Shown: one piece after another, positions 61,729-64,000 of the stretch
Position numbering within the stretch: the first letter of the stretch is position 1
Layout: each line of letters opens with the position of its first letter
Source of the DNA: Haloarcula marina
Lineage (GTDB): Archaea; Halobacteriota; Halobacteria; Halobacteriales; Haloarculaceae
NCBI RefSeq assembly: GCF_024218775.1
Contig: NZ_CP100404.1
Coordinates: forward strand, 3,100,001 to 3,164,000
Direction: 5' to 3'
DNA: 64,000 bases
Position numbers and translations under genes: made by a program
Notes under the pieces: generated by a model
What the model was told of the DNA's origin: nothing
The model's input: only the letters and a program-made list of their open reading frames with translations
Databases searched by the model: none

Positions 61729-62304
61729 CTATGCCCCGACGAACACGCGCACCACGCCGAAGAGGACGAGGACCCCCAGCACGTCACAGACGTTGGTGAC
61801 GACGGGGATAACCACGTCGTCCGGGTCCAGTTCGAACCGGTAGGCCGCGTACGTCGTCACCGTCGTGACCCCGACGGCGAGCGCCGCCAAGACGACGCCG
61901 CTGGTCAGCGCGATGGCGACGACCAGACCCAGCGGGAGGCGCGCGCCGCCGACCACCGACTGGACCGCCCACGCCCCGGCCCCGACCAGCGGGAACACCG
62001 TCAGCGCGAGTGCGACGGTGGCGAGGGCGTTGCCCGCCAATCTGTCGTCGGTCGGGTCGAAGGATAGCAGGCCGAGGTGAAACGCCGTCGAGAACCGCGC
62101 GGCGAGGATGCTCCCGAGGTTGCCCGCCATCCCGATGGTGACCGGGACGAGGACGAGGAGCGAGGGGTAGCGAAGCAGCGTCGACTCGAACGTATCGAGG
62201 ACGAGACCACTCCCGAGTTCGATGGCCGTCAGCACCACCAGCACGGGGAACATCCGGCGGACGATACCCCGGACGGACCACGCCGAGGACGCCACGTCAG
62301 CCAC
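61729..62304 (-). CDS. MgtE-type divalent-cation transporter membrane domain, half B
   Basis: Protein of 191 aa with five helices: RYPSLLVLVPVTIGMAGNLG, SILAARFSTAFHLGLL and DVVIPVVTNVCDVLGVLVLF are MgtE core motifs; no cytosolic N or CBS domain. Overlaps its partner gene by 8 bp, so the two halves are coupled. Confidence 0.85.
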   Translation of the reverse strand: MADVASSAWSVRGIVRRMFPVLVVLTAIELGSGLVLDTFESTLLRYPSLLVLVPVTIGMAGNLGSILAARFSTAFHLGLLSFDPTDDRLAGNALATVALALTVFPLVGAGAWAVQSVVGGARLPLGLVVAIALTSGVVLAALAVGVTTVTTYAAYRFELDPDDVVIPVVTNVCDVLGVLVLFGVVRVFVGA

Positions 62305-62875
62305 CTCCCAGCGCGAGGACGATGCGCGTCGCCGCCAGCAGCGTCGCCACGCCCACCACGTCGCCCGTCGTCGTCACAACCGGCCCGGCGAGCGTGTCCG
62401 GGTTGAGGCCGCGCCGGTAGCCGACGAACACCACCGAGACGACGGCGATAGTGAGGAGGACGCCCGAGACGAACCCGGCGATCAGCGCGATACCGACGAG
62501 CGTCCACAGCGACGCCGACGGCCGACCGAGCGCCAACAAGAGCGCGACGGCCAGCACCGCCGCCACGCCGCTGACGAGGACCCCGTTCGTGAGCGCCGCC
62601 ACCACCGCCGCGTTCACGCGGTGGTCGGCGAGCGAGAACCGGGGTTCGACCAACCCCTGATGGAGCGCCGACCCGAGGCGCGCGCCGAGCGACCCGTAGA
62701 CGTTGCCGCGGGTCGCCAACAGCGCCGGGACCAACACGAGCAGTCCCGCGACCTGTTCGAGTTCCGCGTCCATCCCCCCGAGGACGACGCCAGCGAAGAG
62801 GCCGCCGACCGCGCTGAGCGTCAGCACCGGCAGCGACTCCCGGTAAGCCTCGACGGCCACCTCGCGGACGGTCAT
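62297..62875 (-). CDS. MgtE-type divalent-cation transporter membrane domain, half A
   Basis: Protein of 192 aa. GLLVLVPALLATRGNVYGSL with RLGSALHQGLVEPRF and LAGPVVTTTGDVVGVATLLA repeat the motifs of the adjacent gene. MgtE works as a dimer; here the pore may be a heterodimer of two five-helix proteins without regulatory domains. Start ATG 62875 is chosen; the frame extends upstream without homology. Confidence 0.85.
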   Translation of the reverse strand: MTVREVAVEAYRESLPVLTLSAVGGLFAGVVLGGMDAELEQVAGLLVLVPALLATRGNVYGSLGARLGSALHQGLVEPRFSLADHRVNAAVVAALTNGVLVSGVAAVLAVALLLALGRPSASLWTLVGIALIAGFVSGVLLTIAVVSVVFVGYRRGLNPDTLAGPVVTTTGDVVGVATLLAATRIVLALGGG

Positions 62876-62966
62876 TATCGGACCGACAGGGCGCATTCGG
62901 AAAAAGAGGGGTGGTCCGGCGTCCGCGACCGAAGCGTTCAGGCCCGTTCGCCCCAACCCACAGGCG

Positions 62967-63833
62967 ATGGACGAGCCACGGGTCCTCCTGACGAACGACG
63001 ACGGTATCGACGCCCCCGGTCTCGCGAGCCTCTACGAGGAACTCACCGCAGTCGCCGACGTGACGGTCGTCGCGCCCGCCGAGAACCAGAGCGGCGTCGG
63101 CCGGACCCGAAGCCACCGCACCACCCGCGAAGAGCACCCGTGGGGGTACGCCCTCCACGGCACGCCCGCCGACTGCGCCGCCTACGGCCTGCGCGGCCTC
63201 GACGCGGAGTTCGACCTCGTGGTCTCGGGGTGCAACCACGGCCCGAACGCCGGGAACTACGTCGTCGGACGCTCGGGGACCGTCGGGGCCTGCGTCGAGG
63301 CGGGCTTTCTGGGCGTCCCCGGCGTCGCCGTCTCCGCCTATCACTGCGAGGACTTCTTCGTCTCGCCCGCCGACTCCTACGACTTCGACCGCCCCGCCCG
63401 GGTCGCAACGGAAGTCGTCGTCCGCGCCCTTTCGGGCGGCGTCTTCGAGACGGCGGACTTCCTCAACGTCAACGTCCCCGTCGACGTGGCCGACCCCGAG
63501 ATGCGCCTGACCGAACCGCACCACGACTACGACTTACAGGTCGAACACGACACCCAGACGGCTGTCGACGAACAGGCCAACAACGGGACTGAGGGCGACA
63601 TCGCCCTCCGGGACGTGGTGTGGCCCGACACCGTCGGGTGGGAGAACCCCTTCGCCAGTGACGTTCCCTTAGGCGACCGCTACCCCGTCGGAACCGACCG
63701 CCGCGCACTGGTCGACGGCGAGGTCAGCGTCTCGCCGCTGACCGCCCCCGCCGTCGGCGTCCAGTCGAGCGCACTCGAAACGCTGGTCACCGGATTCAAC
63801 GAGAGCGGGGCCGCTCGGAAGCGAGCGGAGTAG
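62967..63833 (+). CDS. surE: 5'/3'-nucleotidase SurE
   Basis: Protein of 288 aa. Metal ligands in VLLTNDDGIDAPGLASLYEE (Asp-Asp) and VVSGCNHGPNAGNYVVGRSG; VAPAENQSGVGRTRSHRTTR is the typical Ser/Asn loop. It dephosphorylates nucleoside monophosphates. Divergent from the MgtE genes (91 bp). Confidence 0.95.
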   Translation: MDEPRVLLTNDDGIDAPGLASLYEELTAVADVTVVAPAENQSGVGRTRSHRTTREEHPWGYALHGTPADCAAYGLRGLDAEFDLVVSGCNHGPNAGNYVVGRSGTVGACVEAGFLGVPGVAVSAYHCEDFFVSPADSYDFDRPARVATEVVVRALSGGVFETADFLNVNVPVDVADPEMRLTEPHHDYDLQVEHDTQTAVDEQANNGTEGDIALRDVVWPDTVGWENPFASDVPLGDRYPVGTDRRALVDGEVSVSPLTAPAVGVQSSALETLVTGFNESGAARKRAE

Positions 63834-63972
63834 CGGGGGTCCGCAGGAACCTGGGACAGCGATGCGACGAGCGTCGCGACCCACAGCGTAGTAGCGGCCC
63901 CGGCGGAGCGGCGACCGACCCGCGAGCGGCCCGTCGGGCGATTATTTACCAGCGGGTGACATACTGACGCAC

Positions 63973-64000
63973 ATGCGCGTCAGTCGTGCCCGCGTCGAGG
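63973..64000 (+). CDS. Start of an unidentified gene (cut by the window edge)
   Basis: ATG followed by codons for RVSRARVE in nine codons, 139 bp after surE. A TATA-like ATTATTTACC at 63941-63950, about 25 bp upstream, supports a real start. Too short to identify. Confidence 0.45.

Noticed and set aside
1..64000. CRISPR arrays, rRNA operons, insertion sequences with intact transposase
   Set aside because: I saw no regularly spaced direct repeats, no rRNA-like conserved stretches and no transposase catalytic motifs.

Overview
The window comes from the chromosome of a halophilic archaeon (class Halobacteria). The signs are very high GC, acidic proteins rich in Asp and Glu, archaeal versions of core genes (class I lysyl-tRNA synthetase, aRF1 with NIKS and GGQ motifs, PAN, S19e, PDCD5, UMP kinase), TATA-type promoters and an A/V-type ATP synthase operon. 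The denitrification genes (nirK, quinol-type nor) fit a denitrifying member, perhaps of the Haloarcula/Halomicrobium group, but genus level is a guess.

Layout. 1-14.5 kb is housekeeping: pan (partial), pepF, truA, an acetyltransferase, hisS, a universal stress protein, a PP-loop ATPase/PDCD5/S19e group, a flippase-like membrane protein, thiL, a site-2 protease, a small DNA-binding-like protein, pyrH and lysS, and a lipoprotein. 14.5-24.1 kb is a denitrification island: a Bat-type regulator, a heme-copper-oxidase-like membrane protein, two DUF2249 proteins, an orphan glutamyl-tRNA-reductase dimerisation domain, a cupin, a conserved unknown, copper nitrite reductase, a radical SAM/SPASM protein paired with a CGCGG-type peptide, a SRPBCC protein and quinol NO reductase. 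Seven copies of a 12-bp palindrome (consensus CGAACRTGTTCG) sit in its promoters. Five start codons lie exactly 38 bp from the palindrome, which defines a likely regulon.

24.2-29.4 kb is housekeeping again (methyltransferase, PDZ site-2 protease, argS, MinD-like ATPase). At 29.55-35.22 kb an AT-richer integrative element of about 5.6 kb has entered the 5' end of prf1 (aRF1). The old prf1 start survives as a 21-codon remnant at 29549. The element carries a tyrosine integrase, a small partner protein and three cargo genes, and it supplies a new promoter and a new N-terminal coding segment, so prf1 is open again at 35157. Imperfect 20-bp direct repeats (29579-29598 and 35199-35218) mark the attachment sites. 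About 1.5 kb at the left of the element has no credible gene.

36.5-64 kb holds a NosD-like beta-helix protein with a tandem C-terminal duplication, the complete atpHIKECFABD operon (read right to left), a quinone-type methyltransferase, two exported or membrane proteins, etfBA, a polyprenyl diphosphate synthase, UPF0200/UPF0201/HAD genes, a membrane molybdopterin oxidoreductase, a nuclease lipoprotein, a CBS-MaoC fusion, an acetyltransferase, a nucleoside-recognition membrane protein, a split MgtE pair and surE. No rRNA, tRNA or CRISPR array was found.
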